Of a stretch of DNA of 64,000 nucleotides, positions 9,235-19,196 are shown one piece after another. Origin of the DNA: Thiomicrorhabdus lithotrophica (GTDB lineage: Bacteria; Pseudomonadota; Gammaproteobacteria; Thiomicrospirales; Thiomicrospiraceae); assembly GCF_029201445.1 (NCBI RefSeq), contig NZ_CP102381.1, positions 1,178,001 to 1,242,000 on the forward strand. Reading direction: 5' to 3'. Both the position numbers and the translations under genes were made by a program. The notes under the pieces are model-generated. The model searched no databases, had not been told where the DNA came from, and saw nothing but the letters and a program-made list of their open reading frames with translations. Position 1 is the first letter of the stretch; every line of letters starts with the position of its first letter.

Positions 9235-9919
9235 TGAAATGAATAAATCGGTATTGCAAGCTATTGGGTTAGAGAAAACCTATCAAGAGGGTGTGATTGA
9301 AACCGAAGTGCTTACCGGAATTGACTTTCATTTAAATGCAGGTGAAAAGGTCGCGATTGTTGGAGCTTCTGGTTCAGGGAAAAGTACGTTGTTACATTTG
9401 CTTGCCGGTTTAGATTCACCAACCAAGGGCACGGTAACATTAAATGGCCATAATTTTTCAGAAGAAAGTGATGTGGTTAGAGGTAAGTTGAGAAATAAGT
9501 ACATGGGGTTTGTTTATCAATTCCATCATCTTTTTTCAGAACTCACTGCTCTAGAAAATGTCATGATGCCATTACAAATTAGACGTGTTTCAATTAAAGA
9601 GGCAAGCAAAAAGGCTGCTGACTTGCTAGAAAAAGTAGGGCTTGCGGATAGAGCGAAGCACAAACCTAGTGAGTTATCTGGCGGTGAAAGGCAAAGAGTC
9701 GCTATTGCACGAGCTTTGATAACCGAGCCAGCTTGTATTCTTGCTGATGAGCCTACTGGCAACCTTGATTATATGTCTGCTGATCAGGTGTTTGATCTAT
9801 TGCTAAAGCTAAACTCTGAACTTGGTACCGCATTACTCATTGTCACGCATGATAGAAGTTTGGCTTCACAAATGGATCGTCAGGTTACCTTGATTGATGG
9901 TCGTTTAGTTTCTTCCTAA
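9227..9919 (+). CDS. lolD: Lipoprotein-releasing ABC transporter ATPase LolD
   Basis: 230 aa ABC ATPase. Walker [10 protein letters not shown], signature [15 protein letters not shown], Walker B with [11 protein letters not shown] and the switch histidine in VTHD are all present, so it should be active. It powers lipoprotein release by the adjacent permease. The family is close to MacB/FtsE ATPases, but the overlap with a LolC/E permease settles the assignment. ATG 9227 lies inside the end of the permease gene (8-base overlap), indicating translational coupling. Confidence 0.93.
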   Translation: MSNEMNKSVLQAIGLEKTYQEGVIETEVLTGIDFHLNAGEKVAIVGASGSGKSTLLHLLAGLDSPTKGTVTLNGHNFSEESDVVRGKLRNKYMGFVYQFHHLFSELTALENVMMPLQIRRVSIKEASKKAADLLEKVGLADRAKHKPSELSGGERQRVAIARALITEPACILADEPTGNLDYMSADQVFDLLLKLNSELGTALLIVTHDRSLASQMDRQVTLIDGRLVSS

Positions 9920-9936
9920 TTATTTAACGGAATTCT

Positions 9937-11847
9937 GTGTTAACTCTACAAAACCTATCTATTCGAGCGGGGGTTAAGCCTCTTCTCGATTCAGCAACTT
10001 TAACGGTTCACCCTGGGCAAAAAATTGGCCTTATCGGTCAAAATGGCGTCGGAAAAACAACCCTTTTTAAAACCATTCTGAATGAAGTTCCAGTTGAATC
10101 CGGACATTTAGGTATTCCTGTAAATTGGTTAATAGGCTGCGTAGAGCAAGAAGTTGCTAAACATGATATTAATGCCTTGGAGTATGTCACTTATGGCGAC
10201 ACTCTTTACGCTGAAGTCACAGAGAATGTTAAACAAGCCGAGAGCTCTAATGATAATGATGCTCTGGTTAAAGCTTATGACGCATTGGATAAGATTTCTG
10301 GCTATATGGTACCTAATAAAGCCAAACAGTTGCTCTACGGTTTAGGGTTTTCTGACTCGGATTTTTCTAAAAACTTATCTGAATTTTCAGGTGGTTGGCA
10401 AGTCAGGTTAAAACTTGCTAGGGCATTGATGCAACGAGCGGATTTACTTTTATTGGATGAGCCAACTAACCATTTAGATATTGAAGCTGTGGCTTGGTTA
10501 GAGCAATGGTTAAAGTCTTATGAAGGTGCGGTTTTAATTATTTCGCATGATCGAGATTTTTTAGATCAAGTTGTTCAGGGTATTGCTCATATTCATAATC
10601 AGAAAATATATTACTACTCGGGTAACTTTGCTGCGTTTGAACGTCAAAGAAATGAGCAGTTAATGCAACAACAAGCCTTACACGATAAGCAAAAACAGCA
10701 GATGCAGCACTTAAAAAGTTTTATTGAACGTTTTAAGGCTAAGGCAAGTAAAGCTAAGCAAGCACAAAGCAGAGTTAAAGCGTTAGAGCGTATGGAAGAA
10801 GTCGCAGCTGTGCAAGCAATGAATCCATTTTTGTTTAAGTTTCTTTCACCAGATCACCAGCCTGATCCGATGATGACGATTCAAGACCTGTGTTTTTCTT
10901 ATCCAGATAAAAAGATTTTAGATTCCGTTGATTTAGTGCTTCGCGCTGGCGATAGAATTGGTTTAGTCGGTGTAAATGGCTCAGGTAAAACTACGTTGTT
11001 AAAACAGTTGGTTGGAGAGTTAAAGCCCCAATCTGGAAAGGTTATTGTTAGCAAAGGTGTTAAAGTTGGTTACTTCGCACAGCATCAAATTGACTCATTA
11101 AATTTTGATCAAAGTCCATTGCAGCATATGCTTGCACAGGAAAATACGCCGTCAGATCAAGAAGGGCGAGATTTTCTCGGCAAGTTCGGTTTTTCTAATG
11201 CTCAGTGTTTAGAGTCGATTAAATCTTTCTCAGGTGGTGAAAAAGCTAGGCTTGCCTTAGCCTTAATTGTCTACCAGAAACCGAATCTGATTATATTGGA
11301 TGAGCCGACTAACCATTTGGATATGGAAACTCGTGATGCCCTAGATATGGCGATTCAAGAATTTTCGGGTGCGGTTATTTTAGTGACCCATGATAAACAT
11401 CTGCTAGCTAGTATCTCAGATCAGTTCTGGTGGGTGCATAACGGCAAGGTGACGCTTTACAATGGTGATTTAGATGGTTATCTACAAGAACAGTTGAAAG
11501 CGATTAAAGCGCATCAACAAGAACATAAAGTTACCAGGCCTGGTCAAACTAAAAAAGAGTTACGTCAACAAAATGCTCAGCAGCGCAAAGCTATTGAAGG
11601 CAAGATAAAACCTTATCAAAAAGAGCTTAAAGTCATAGAAAAAAAGATGGAAAAGCTACAGAGTGATTTAGCCGGTTACCATCTCATGATGGAGGATGAG
11701 TCTTTGTATGATGCTTCCAATAAAGGTAAGCTTGAAGAATGTTTGAAGTTGCAGGCTAGTTGCAGTCAAGATCTTGAAGACTTAGAGATGCGTTGGCTTG
11801 AGTTGGAAGAGTTGATTGAAGAGATTAAATCAGAATCGGATGTTTAA
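9937..11847 (+). CDS. yheS: ABC-F family ATPase, YheS type
   Basis: 636 aa, against 637 aa for E. coli YheS. Two ABC cassettes: Walker A GQNGVGKTT near residue 35 and GVNGSGKTT near 349; signatures FSGGWQVRL and FSGGEKARL; Walker B with LLDEPTNHLD and ILDEPTNHLD. Between them lies the basic linker typical of ribosome-binding ABC-F proteins (FKAKASKAKQAQSRVKAL). There are no membrane segments. ABC-F proteins bind the ribosomal E site and act as translation factors. Start is GTG 9937 after AACGGA. The C-terminal part is a coiled coil rich in Gln, Lys and Glu. An exact CCAGGCCTGG palindrome at 11534 falls in the inter-domain/C-terminal region. Confidence 0.9.
   Translation: MLTLQNLSIRAGVKPLLDSATLTVHPGQKIGLIGQNGVGKTTLFKTILNEVPVESGHLGIPVNWLIGCVEQEVAKHDINALEYVTYGDTLYAEVTENVKQAESSNDNDALVKAYDALDKISGYMVPNKAKQLLYGLGFSDSDFSKNLSEFSGGWQVRLKLARALMQRADLLLLDEPTNHLDIEAVAWLEQWLKSYEGAVLIISHDRDFLDQVVQGIAHIHNQKIYYYSGNFAAFERQRNEQLMQQQALHDKQKQQMQHLKSFIERFKAKASKAKQAQSRVKALERMEEVAAVQAMNPFLFKFLSPDHQPDPMMTIQDLCFSYPDKKILDSVDLVLRAGDRIGLVGVNGSGKTTLLKQLVGELKPQSGKVIVSKGVKVGYFAQHQIDSLNFDQSPLQHMLAQENTPSDQEGRDFLGKFGFSNAQCLESIKSFSGGEKARLALALIVYQKPNLIILDEPTNHLDMETRDALDMAIQEFSGAVILVTHDKHLLASISDQFWWVHNGKVTLYNGDLDGYLQEQLKAIKAHQQEHKVTRPGQTKKELRQQNAQQRKAIEGKIKPYQKELKVIEKKMEKLQSDLAGYHLMMEDESLYDASNKGKLEECLKLQASCSQDLEDLEMRWLELEELIEEIKSESDV
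11534..11543. repeat. CCAGGCCTGG palindrome, copy 4
   Basis: Exact copy inside the YheS gene, in an extended match AAAGTTACCAGGCCTGGT (11527-11544) shared with the intergenic element at 62771-62804. It is read in the phase encoding Thr-Arg-Pro-Gly. Confidence 0.85.
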
Positions 11848-11899
11848 GCAAATAGATTTGGATTTTGAAAAGTCTATTTTTGGTAAAGTGTTTAAGTTA

Positions 11900-11937
11900 A
11901 AATTACCTTGATTTAACATAGTTACCCAAGGTAATTT
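11900..11937. terminator. Bidirectional terminator-like hairpin
   Basis: Perfect arms AAATTACCTTG (11900-11910) and CAAGGTAATTT (11927-11937) with a 16-base loop. It lies between the convergent YheS-type gene and the small DUF2892 gene. No long T run follows, so strength is uncertain. Confidence 0.6.
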
Positions 11938-11952
11938 GAACAAAGTATTGAA

Positions 11953-12156
11953 TTAACGGAAAGCTGGCCCGTGTTTTAAACCTAGTTTACGTAAGATAAG
12001 TACCATTGGACAAAAACCAGTTAGCCCAGAGAACATTAAGTTAGCTCCTACAAACCCTGTTAGGTATAACCATACTGGTGAGTGGTAAACACTTAATATA
12101 GTGCTTAAAAGAACCATTGTTCCAGCAACTAATAATACAATTTTCTCAATTGTCAT
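11953..12156 (-). CDS. Small inner-membrane protein, DUF2892/YgaP-like
   Basis: 67 aa with two membrane segments (about residues 5-22 and 28-45), separated by a short turn with Pro and Gly and followed by the conserved GFCPMVLILRKLGL motif. This is the stand-alone membrane domain found at the C-terminus of YgaP (PF11127, DUF2892). Such proteins often occur near sulfur or rhodanese genes, but no rhodanese is fused or adjacent here. AGGA lies about eight bases before the ATG at 12156. Monocistronic. Function unknown. Confidence 0.75.
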   Translation of the reverse strand: MTIEKIVLLVAGTMVLLSTILSVYHSPVWLYLTGFVGANLMFSGLTGFCPMVLILRKLGLKHGPAFR

Positions 12157-12462
12157 ATCATTTATTCCTTAATCTAATTAATTTGATTGTAACCTTAAGT
12201 GCTTGTTTTAAGTTTTTAATGATAAAGACAAGTACTTAGAAATCTTGGCTGCGAATTTTAGCACCTTTTAATATTTACTCAAGAAAAGCACGGAAAATAG
12301 CTCTTTTCTTATTGTTTTTGCTAGATTTTATGAGTTTTACTTTAAATCTGGCTGTTAAGTCCGTATAATTCTGTCTCTAATTTTTAACGATTAAGGGATT
12401 ACGATTGATTCGTAACTATCTTAATTAACATATTTAAAACCATCGAACTTTGAGATTTAAAA
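12157..12462. other. Intergenic region between divergent small membrane gene and tig
   Basis: 306 bases without a gene. It holds the ribosome binding site of the minus-strand DUF2892 gene, an AT-rich stretch, and a candidate promoter for tig ending at 12369. I see no small ORF with a convincing ribosome binding site. Confidence 0.6.
12341..12369 (+). promoter_or_regulatory. Candidate sigma-70 promoter of tig
   Basis: A perfect -10 box TATAAT (12364-12369) lies 17 bases after TTTAAA (12341-12346), a 4/6 match to the -35 consensus. It leaves a leader of about 85 bases before tig. Confidence 0.55.
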
Positions 12463-13776
12463 ATGCAAGTAACTGTAGAAAAACCAGAACAAGGTCTTGA
12501 GCACAAAATGACGGTAACGTTTCCATCTGATACTTTAAATGCAGATGTTGAAAAGCGTTTAACTGAAATTCGTCGTACCGTAAAAATGGATGGTTTCCGT
12601 CCAGGTAAAGTACCTCTTAACGTTGTTAAAAAACGCCATGGTGCACAAGTTCATCAAGAAGTAATGGGTGAAGCATTACAAAAAGCATTTTATGATGCAA
12701 CTGAACAAGAAGGTCTTCAAGTCGCTGGCTACCCAATGTTTGATGATCTTGACGACAAAGATGGTCAAGTAACATTCACAGCGCGTTTTGAAATTTATCC
12801 TGAGATTACATTGCCTGAATTCAGTGGTGTAAAAGTTGAAACAATCAAAGCAGAAGTAACGGATAAAGATGTAACTAACATGATTACACGTCTACGTGAA
12901 CAGCGTATGGCTTGGAAGCCTTCAAAAAGTGCGGCTAAGAAAGCTAAAAAAGGTGAACAGGTTATTATTGATTTTACTGGAAAAATTGATGGTGAAGCCT
13001 TTGAAGGTGGTTCAGCTGAAAACGTACCTCTAGAGCTAGGTTCTGGTCGTATGATTCCTGGATTTGAAGATGGCATTATTGGGATGAAGAAAGGTGAAGA
13101 GGCGTCAATTGAAGTTGCTTTCCCTGAAGATTATCATGCAGATTCTTTAAAAGGTAAAACAGCTACTTTCGATATTACTGTTCATTCAATTTCAACTAAA
13201 GTTCTTCCTGAAGTGGATGAAGAATTCGTTAAGTCTTTTGGAATTGAAGATGGCACTGAAGAGTCTTTGGTTAAAGAAATCAAAGATAGTATGGAAAAAG
13301 AACTTTCTCGTGCAGTAGAAAGCAAAAACCGTACAGCGGCTTTAGAAGCGCTTCAGTCTATTGTTGATGTTGAGATTCCAAAGTCTTTACTTGATCAAGA
13401 AGTTAAGAACCTGATGGATCGTGCAGTTCAAAACTTACAGCAGCAAGGTGTTAAAGCTGAAGATGTAAATATTTCAGCGGATCAGTTTGAAGAAGAAGCT
13501 AGAAACCGTGTTAAGTTAGGTTTAGTTCTTGGCGATATCATCAAAGCAAACAAACTTGAAGCTTCTAACGAAGAAGTTGAAGCTTACATTGCTGAGCAGG
13601 CATCTTCGTATGAAGACCCTTCTGAGGTAATTGGTTGGTATGCTCAAAACCCAGGAGCACGTTCTGAGATCCGTGGTGTTTTAGTAGAAGGTAAAGTTGC
13701 TGCTAAAATCATTGAAGAAGCAAAAGTAAAAGTTGTTTCTAAAGCGTTTGATGAAGTAATCAATCCTGCTGCATAA
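12463..13776 (+). CDS. tig: Trigger factor (ribosome-bound chaperone and prolyl isomerase)
   Basis: 437 aa. The N-terminal ribosome-binding domain contains the signature GFRPGKVP (residues 46-53), then an FKBP-type isomerase domain (about 160-245, with VIIDFTGKIDG and GSGRMIPGFEDGI), then a long helical chaperone domain to the C-terminus. Length matches E. coli trigger factor (432 aa). It binds nascent chains at ribosomal protein L23. First gene of the tig-clpP-clpX-lon-hupB block, with its own promoter and a terminator before clpP. GAG precedes the ATG. Confidence 0.97.
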   Translation: MQVTVEKPEQGLEHKMTVTFPSDTLNADVEKRLTEIRRTVKMDGFRPGKVPLNVVKKRHGAQVHQEVMGEALQKAFYDATEQEGLQVAGYPMFDDLDDKDGQVTFTARFEIYPEITLPEFSGVKVETIKAEVTDKDVTNMITRLREQRMAWKPSKSAAKKAKKGEQVIIDFTGKIDGEAFEGGSAENVPLELGSGRMIPGFEDGIIGMKKGEEASIEVAFPEDYHADSLKGKTATFDITVHSISTKVLPEVDEEFVKSFGIEDGTEESLVKEIKDSMEKELSRAVESKNRTAALEALQSIVDVEIPKSLLDQEVKNLMDRAVQNLQQQGVKAEDVNISADQFEEEARNRVKLGLVLGDIIKANKLEASNEEVEAYIAEQASSYEDPSEVIGWYAQNPGARSEIRGVLVEGKVAAKIIEEAKVKVVSKAFDEVINPAA

Positions 13777-13807
13777 ATTATATTTTATACGGCAAATTTG
13801 ATTCTAT

Positions 13808-13863
13808 AAAACTTAACTCTGAACATAAATTCATGATTTGTGTTTGGGGTTAAGTTTTTTTTT
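13808..13863 (+). terminator. Intrinsic terminator after tig
   Basis: Arms AAAACTTAAC (13808-13817) and GTTAAGTTTT (13849-13858) with a T run to 13863. The loop is long (31 bases) and may hold a minor stem. It separates tig from clpP. Confidence 0.75.
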
Positions 13864-13935
13864 GCCTCAGAAAAGGCTAAGATACCCTTAAATTGAAAGT
13901 TAATAAAAAGAAACCTACAGGAAATACAGCAAAAT

Positions 13936-14535
13936 ATGGATAACATGATTAACAATGCACTTGTGCCAATGGTTGTTGAACAAACTAGTCGTGGCGAACG
14001 TTCGTACGATATTTATTCTAGACTTTTAAAAGAACGCGTTATCTTTTTAGTCGGTCAAGTAGAAGACCACATGGCCAATCTTATTGTTGCCCAGTTGCTG
14101 TTCTTAGAATCAGAAAACCCAGAGAAAGATATTCATCTATATATCAACTCACCAGGCGGCAGTGTTACAGCGGGTATGGCGATTTATGACACGATGCGTT
14201 TTATTAAACCAGACGTAAGTACTATGTGTATTGGTCAAGCGGCAAGCATGGGTTCATTTTTATTGTCAGCAGGAGCAAAGGGTAAACGTTTTGCGTTACC
14301 TAATTCACGAGTAATGATTCACCAACCATTAGGTGGTTTTCAAGGGCAGGCAAGTGATATTCAAATTCACGCCCAGGAAATCATGCAAATTAAAAATAAA
14401 TTAAATGCAGCTTTAGCTGAGCATACTGGCCAAGATATTAAAACTATCGAGCAGGATACGGATAGAGATAATTTCATGAGTGCTGAGCAAGCATGTGATT
14501 ATGGTTTAGTTGATAAAGTACTGACAAATCGTTAA
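13936..14535 (+). CDS. clpP: ATP-dependent Clp protease proteolytic subunit
   Basis: 199 aa serine protease that forms the two-ring ClpP chamber and is fed by ClpX. The catalytic triad is visible: Ser104 in [11 protein letters not shown], His129 in MIHQPLGG and Asp178 in DTDRDNF. The 25- and 49-residue spacings match E. coli ClpP. The N-terminal residues before SYDIYSRLL look like the short propeptide. AGGA precedes the ATG. clpX starts 11 bases after the stop, so the two are co-transcribed. Confidence 0.97.
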   Translation: MDNMINNALVPMVVEQTSRGERSYDIYSRLLKERVIFLVGQVEDHMANLIVAQLLFLESENPEKDIHLYINSPGGSVTAGMAIYDTMRFIKPDVSTMCIGQAASMGSFLLSAGAKGKRFALPNSRVMIHQPLGGFQGQASDIQIHAQEIMQIKNKLNAALAEHTGQDIKTIEQDTDRDNFMSAEQACDYGLVDKVLTNR

Positions 14536-14546
14536 GGCAGTTTGAT

Positions 14547-15806
14547 ATGAGTGAAGATAAGACACTATATTGTTCTTTCTGTGGAAAAGGACAAGATGAA
14601 GTAAGAAAATTGATTGCAGGTCCATCTGTTTACATTTGTGATGAATGCGTAGAACTGTGTAATGATATTTTGCGTGATGAATTTGGTGAAGAAGACATTA
14701 GTCAGTTTGAGCTAGAAAACTTACCAACGCCACATGAGATTAGTTCTATTCTTGATGATTATGTTATTGGTCAGTTCAATGCGAAAAAAGTGCTTTCAGT
14801 AGCCGTGTATAACCACTACAAACGTCTTCAGCAAGCGCATGTTAAAGATGAAGTTGAGTTAACGAAGAGTAATATTCTATTAATTGGGCCAACAGGTTCA
14901 GGTAAAACGTTACTGGCACAAACTCTGGCACGTTTATTAGATGTACCGTTTGCTATTGCGGATGCAACCACGCTAACCGAGGCTGGTTATGTAGGTGAAG
15001 ACGTTGAAAGCATCGTCTTAAAGTTATTGCAGCGTTGTGATAACGATCCAGAAAAAGCAGAGCGCGGTATTATTTATATTGATGAAATCGATAAGATTAC
15101 GCGTAAATCTGAAAACCCATCAATTACACGTGATGTTTCAGGTGAGGGTGTGCAGCAGGCCTTGTTAAAGCTTATTGAAGGTACAATGGCTTCTGTTCCA
15201 CCTCAAGGTGGTCGTAAGCATCCTAATCAAGATATGATTCAAGTTGATACCTCTAAAATCCTATTTATTGTAGGTGGGGCATTTGAGGGTCTTGATAAAA
15301 TTATTGATCAAAGAACAGAGACAAATATCGGTATTGGTTTTTCTGCGGAAGTTAAAACGAAAGATAAGCAATTAACAGTAACCGAGAAGTTCAAAAAAAT
15401 TGAACCTGAAGATTTAATTAAGTTTGGTCTAATTCCAGAATTTGTTGGACGTTTACCAATGATTGCTTCATTGGAAGAGCTCGATGAGACCGCTTTGATT
15501 AAGATTTTGACCGAGCCAAAGAACGCACTAGTTAAGCAGTTTCAAAAAATGTTCGAGCTAGAAGGGGCTGAATTACAGTTTAGAAAAGATGCTTTGTCAG
15601 AAATTGCTAAGTTAGCCATTGAAAGAAAAACAGGGGCTCGTGGCTTACGTTCTATTTTGGAGCAGTTGTTGCTAGATACAATGTATGACCTACCAAGCTT
15701 GAAAAATATTGAAAAGGTCGTTATTAATAAAGCAGTGATTCAAGGTAAGAAATCACCATTGCTTGTGTATCAGGATGAAACGCCTAAAAAAGCAGCAAGT
15801 GAATAG
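14547..15806 (+). CDS. clpX: ATP-dependent Clp protease ATP-binding subunit ClpX
   Basis: 419 aa AAA+ unfoldase partner of ClpP. It has an N-terminal zinc-binding domain with Cys9, Cys12, Cys31 and Cys34, Walker A GPTGSGKT (114-121), Walker B with [10 protein letters not shown], the [18 protein letters not shown] pore/sensor region and the C-terminal domain with [11 protein letters not shown]. All key motifs are intact and the length is that of the family. The IGF-type loop (IGIGFSAEV) that docks on ClpP is present. Downstream lies a terminator before lon. Confidence 0.98.
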   Translation: MSEDKTLYCSFCGKGQDEVRKLIAGPSVYICDECVELCNDILRDEFGEEDISQFELENLPTPHEISSILDDYVIGQFNAKKVLSVAVYNHYKRLQQAHVKDEVELTKSNILLIGPTGSGKTLLAQTLARLLDVPFAIADATTLTEAGYVGEDVESIVLKLLQRCDNDPEKAERGIIYIDEIDKITRKSENPSITRDVSGEGVQQALLKLIEGTMASVPPQGGRKHPNQDMIQVDTSKILFIVGGAFEGLDKIIDQRTETNIGIGFSAEVKTKDKQLTVTEKFKKIEPEDLIKFGLIPEFVGRLPMIASLEELDETALIKILTEPKNALVKQFQKMFELEGAELQFRKDALSEIAKLAIERKTGARGLRSILEQLLLDTMYDLPSLKNIEKVVINKAVIQGKKSPLLVYQDETPKKAASE

Positions 15807-15846
15807 CCAAATATAAAACAACGTTTTTAAAAATAATTGTTTTAGG

Positions 15847-15869
15847 CCCAGCTTTATGCTGGGTTTTTT
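15847..15869 (+). terminator. Intrinsic terminator after clpX
   Basis: Arms CCCAGC (15847-15852) and GCTGGG (15858-15863), loop TTTAT, then six T. It lies 41 bases after the clpX stop. Confidence 0.9.
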
Positions 15870-15899
15870 AGAGGCAAATTTTGCCTTAAAAGGATAAAA

Positions 15900-18320
15900 A
15901 TGGATATTGATCAATTAAGTATGAAAATGAATGTACTAATTTTGCCATTGAGAGACGTTGTTGTCTTTCCTGGTAATGTAATGCCTTTATTTGTGGGCAG
16001 AGAGAAATCAATCCAAGCTCTAAATGAAGCTATGCAGGGTGATAAGCAAATATTTTTAGTTACCCAGAAAAGTGCAGATTTAGATGTGCCTAAACTGGAA
16101 GATTTGTACTCTGTTGGCACCATGGCAAATATATTGCAACTCTTAAAACTCCCTGACGGAACGGTTAAAGTTTTGGTTGAGGGGGTACAGCGTTTTAGCT
16201 TGACTAGCTTACATGTTGAAGAAAACGTATTATTAGGGGATATTAGCGAAATTGAAGTTATTCCTGAAAATGAGACGGATACGCTTGTTTTAATGCGCGC
16301 TTTAAGTCAGCGATTTGGGTTGTTTGCTGAACTAAAGAAAAAGATTCCGTCTGATGTTAAGGCCTCAGTTCAAAAAGAAACTGATCCAGACAAAATGGTG
16401 GATTTGATTTCAGCAAATTTGAAATTAAATGTAGATGAAAAGCAGTCTTTACTAGAGCTGACATTAATTACTGAACGTTTAGAACGTGTTTTAGCCTTTG
16501 TTGAAACAGAGTTAGAAATGCTGGAATCTGAAAAACGAATTACTACTCGTGTTAAAAAGCAGATGGATAAAACTCAGCGTGAATATTACTTAAATGAAAA
16601 AATTAAGGCGATTCATAGCGAATTATCCGATGGTGATGAAGATGCTGTTAATGAAATGGATGAGTTTAAACAGCGTATTGAAGACGCCGGTTTAAGTGCG
16701 GCTGCTAAGGCAAAAGCAGGAGCGGAGCTTAAAAAGCTAAAAATGATGCCTGCTCAGTCATCTGAAGCGACCGTAGTGCGTAATTACTTAGACTGGCTAT
16801 TGGATATACCATGGAAGAAACGTAGTCGAGTCTCAAAAGATTTAAATAAAGCCGAAACGATATTAGATGCTCAGCATTATGGTTTAGAAAAGGTTAAAGA
16901 ACGTATTGTTGAATATCTAGCTGTTCAAAAACGTGTTGGAAAAATGAAAGGCCCTATTCTTTGCTTGGTTGGGCCTCCAGGTGTTGGTAAAACTTCTTTG
17001 GCTAGATCTATTGCAGAAGCAACGAATCGTAAGTATGTACGTATGTCTTTAGGAGGCGTACGAGATGAAGCTGAAATTAGAGGCCACCGTAAGACGTACA
17101 TTGGTGCTTTACCAGGTAAGATTATTCAAAAAATGCATTCAGCTGGTACTAAGAACCCGCTATTTTTACTGGATGAAATCGATAAGATGTCGAGCGATAT
17201 GCGTGGCGATCCTGCTTCAGCATTGCTTGAAGTGTTAGATCCTGAGCAAAACAGTACCTTCAATGATCATTATTTAGAAGTGGATTATGATTTGTCTGAT
17301 GTTATGTTTGTTGCAACATCAAACTCAATGGATATACCAGAAGCGCTGTTAGATCGTATGGAAGTGATTAATCTTTCAGGTTATACCGAACCTGAAAAGT
17401 TAAATATTGCCCAAAAGCATCTATTACCAAGAGCACTTAAAGACCATGGTTTGAAGGTTGATGAACTTGAGATTGAAGAGTCCGCTATTTTAGCCATTAT
17501 TCAAACCTATACACGTGAAGCAGGGGTGCGTTTATTGGCACGTGAACTCGCTAAGATTTGCCGTAAAGCGGTTAAAAAGATAGTAACCAATGATGCTTCA
17601 CAAACAAAGATAGTTGTAACGCCTGCTGATTTAGAAGAGTATTTAGGGGTGGCCCGTTATCGTGTTGGGCTTGCAGATTCTGAAAACCGAATAGGACAGG
17701 TCTCAGGACTAGCGTGGACAAGGGTAGGAGGTGATTTGCTTCGTATTGAGGCAACTGCTATGCCTGGTAAGGGTAAATTATCGAGTACAGGGCAGTTAGG
17801 TAGTGTAATGCAAGAGTCTGTTCAAGCAGCAATGAGTGTTATTAGAAGTCGTTCTGCTGCATTAGGGCTTAAAGATGATTTTTATGAAACTAATGATCTG
17901 CATTTACACTTTCCTGAAGGTGCTATTAAAAAAGATGGTCCTAGCGCAGGTATCGCTATTTGTACGGCTATTACATCAGTGTTGACTAAGATACCTGTTA
18001 GGGCTGATGTGGCAATGACAGGAGAGATTACTTTACGCGGTGAGGTTCTACCTATAGGAGGTCTCAAGGAGAAATTATTGGCTGCATTAAGAGGTGGAAT
18101 TAAGACGGTTCTTATTCCACAAGATAATGTTCGTGATTTAGCAGATGTTCCTGAAGATGTTAAGAATCAGCTTGATATTCATCCTGTTCAATGGGTTGAT
18201 GAAGTGTTGGAATTAGCCTTAACTAAAAAGGCAAAGCCTATAGAATCAGTATCTGATGCCATAACTTATACTGATGACAAAGCCTCAAAAACTGAGCAAA
18301 AGCCGTCAAATCGACATTAA
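15900..18320 (+). CDS. lon: ATP-dependent protease La (Lon)
   Basis: 806 aa. The N-terminal substrate-recognition domain begins [11 protein letters not shown], then an AAA+ module with Walker A GPPGVGKT (358-365) and [10 protein letters not shown]-type Walker B, and a C-terminal serine-lysine protease domain with Ser682 in KDGPSAGIA and Lys725 (43 residues later, as in E. coli S679/K722). It degrades misfolded and regulatory proteins. AGGATAAAA precedes the ATG. A heat-shock promoter would be expected, but I could not identify one with confidence in the short gap after the clpX terminator. Confidence 0.98.
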   Translation: MDIDQLSMKMNVLILPLRDVVVFPGNVMPLFVGREKSIQALNEAMQGDKQIFLVTQKSADLDVPKLEDLYSVGTMANILQLLKLPDGTVKVLVEGVQRFSLTSLHVEENVLLGDISEIEVIPENETDTLVLMRALSQRFGLFAELKKKIPSDVKASVQKETDPDKMVDLISANLKLNVDEKQSLLELTLITERLERVLAFVETELEMLESEKRITTRVKKQMDKTQREYYLNEKIKAIHSELSDGDEDAVNEMDEFKQRIEDAGLSAAAKAKAGAELKKLKMMPAQSSEATVVRNYLDWLLDIPWKKRSRVSKDLNKAETILDAQHYGLEKVKERIVEYLAVQKRVGKMKGPILCLVGPPGVGKTSLARSIAEATNRKYVRMSLGGVRDEAEIRGHRKTYIGALPGKIIQKMHSAGTKNPLFLLDEIDKMSSDMRGDPASALLEVLDPEQNSTFNDHYLEVDYDLSDVMFVATSNSMDIPEALLDRMEVINLSGYTEPEKLNIAQKHLLPRALKDHGLKVDELEIEESAILAIIQTYTREAGVRLLARELAKICRKAVKKIVTNDASQTKIVVTPADLEEYLGVARYRVGLADSENRIGQVSGLAWTRVGGDLLRIEATAMPGKGKLSSTGQLGSVMQESVQAAMSVIRSRSAALGLKDDFYETNDLHLHFPEGAIKKDGPSAGIAICTAITSVLTKIPVRADVAMTGEITLRGEVLPIGGLKEKLLAALRGGIKTVLIPQDNVRDLADVPEDVKNQLDIHPVQWVDEVLELALTKKAKPIESVSDAITYTDDKASKTEQKPSNRH

Positions 18321-18343
18321 TTAGTAAAAATTCGTTTTTTTGC

Positions 18344-18373
18344 TTGACACCATTTGGTGATGATTGCTATAAA
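18344..18373 (+). promoter_or_regulatory. Sigma-70 promoter of hupB
   Basis: A perfect -35 TTGACA (18344-18349) and a near-perfect -10 TATAAA (18368-18373) are separated by 18 bases. It is placed 24 bases after the lon stop and 56 bases before the hupB start, so hupB can be transcribed independently of lon. Confidence 0.85.
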
Positions 18374-18429
18374 TGCATGAGCCGAAGGTGGTGGATAAAA
18401 AAATACATTAAAAACTCATGGAGATAAAA

Positions 18430-18702
18430 ATGAATAAATCTGAATTAGTAAGTGCAATCGCAGAAGAAGCTGGTTTAACAAAAGCAGATGCGGCTAAAGC
18501 ATTAGATGCAACTGTTGCATCAATCACAAAAGCTATGAGCTCAGGTGATTCTGTTGCTATTATCGGTTTTGGTACTTTTAAAGTTGGTGAGCGTTCTGCA
18601 CGTACTGGTCGTAACCCTCAAACTGGAGCTGAAATGCAGATTCCAGCGGCTAAAGTTCCTAAGTTCTCAGCTGGTAAAGCACTAAAAGAAGCGGTTAATT
18701 AA
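18430..18702 (+). CDS. hupB: DNA-binding protein HU-beta
   Basis: 90 aa histone-like protein that bends and compacts DNA. It has the HU signature [21 protein letters not shown] in the DNA-binding arm, and starts [15 protein letters not shown] as usual. I take ATG 18430 because GGAG lies six bases before it; an in-frame ATG at 18418 would add MEIK and overlaps that ribosome binding site. The position after lon is conserved in gammaproteobacteria. The ppiD gene that often follows is missing and tRNA genes follow instead. Confidence 0.95.
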   Translation: MNKSELVSAIAEEAGLTKADAAKALDATVASITKAMSSGDSVAIIGFGTFKVGERSARTGRNPQTGAEMQIPAAKVPKFSAGKALKEAVN

Positions 18703-18752
18703 TAGCTTAGAAAATCGCTGTCAAAAAAATGTAAAAAAACATTTAAATTTGA

Positions 18753-18780
18753 TTGACAAGCTCTCCTAGAACTCTATAAT
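18753..18780 (+). promoter_or_regulatory. Promoter of the tRNA-Val/tRNA-Asp unit
   Basis: Consensus -35 TTGACA (18753-18758) and consensus -10 TATAAT (18775-18780) with a 16-base spacer, about 58 bases before the first tRNA. A perfect match to both boxes is typical of stable-RNA promoters. Note GC-rich ACGCCAC just after the -10, a possible discriminator. Confidence 0.85.
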
Positions 18781-18838
18781 ACGCCACATCAATTAAGCAC
18801 AGCAACACAGGCCAAAAGCCACGTAGCGCAGTTTAATT

Positions 18839-18914
18839 GGGTGATTAGCTCAGTTGGGAGAGCATCGCCCTTACAAGGCGAGGGTCACTGGTTCGAGCCC
18901 AGTATCACCCACCA
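18839..18914 (+). tRNA. tRNA-Val (anticodon TAC), copy 1
   Basis: 76 bases with encoded CCA. Acceptor GGGTGAT pairs with ATCACCC, the anticodon loop is CTTACAA in a GCCCT/AGGGC-like stem, and the T arm has GGTTCGAGCC. Anticodon TAC reads valine codons. It lies directly downstream of the strong promoter and is separated by one base from the tRNA-Asp gene. Confidence 0.97.
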
Positions 18915-18915
18915 C

Positions 18916-18992
18916 GGAGTAGTAGCTCAGCTGGTTAGAGTACCTGCCTGTCACGCAGGGTGTCGAGGGTTCGAGTCCCTTCTATTCCGCCA
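18916..18992 (+). tRNA. tRNA-Asp (anticodon GTC), copy 1
   Basis: 77 bases with encoded CCA. Acceptor GGAGTAG pairs with CTATTCC, the anticodon loop contains GTC within CCTGCCTGTCACGCAGG, and the T arm has GGTTCGAGTCC. Discriminator base G, as required for aspartate identity. Confidence 0.97.
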
Positions 18993-19001
18993 AATTTTAA
19001 G

Positions 19002-19025
19002 GCTAGTCTTTGACTAGCTTTTTTA
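19002..19025 (+). terminator. Intrinsic terminator after the first tRNA pair
   Basis: Arms GCTAGTC (19002-19008) and GACTAGC (19012-19018), loop TTT, then seven T. It implies that the second pair needs read-through or its own promoter. Confidence 0.88.
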
Positions 19026-19112
19026 TTGCAAATCTTCAGGAGTTTGCAGTAACTATAAGATAAGCATTTGAAGCTCAGTAGAGCGTCTAAATTAAGACTT
19101 ATCAAACATCCT

Positions 19113-19188
19113 GGGTGATTAGCTCAGTTGGGAGAGCATCGCCCTTACAAGGCGAGGGTCACTGGTTCGAGCCCAGTATCACCCACCA
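19113..19188 (+). tRNA. tRNA-Val (anticodon TAC), copy 2
   Basis: Same 76-base sequence as the copy at 18839, including encoded CCA. I find no strong promoter in the 87 bases between the preceding terminator and this gene. Confidence 0.97.
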
Positions 19189-19196
19189 TACAATTC

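Noticed and set aside
19072-19085. D-arm-like AGCTCAGTAGAGCG between the two tRNA pairs
   Set aside because: Too short to call a tRNA remnant; no acceptor or T-arm pieces nearby.
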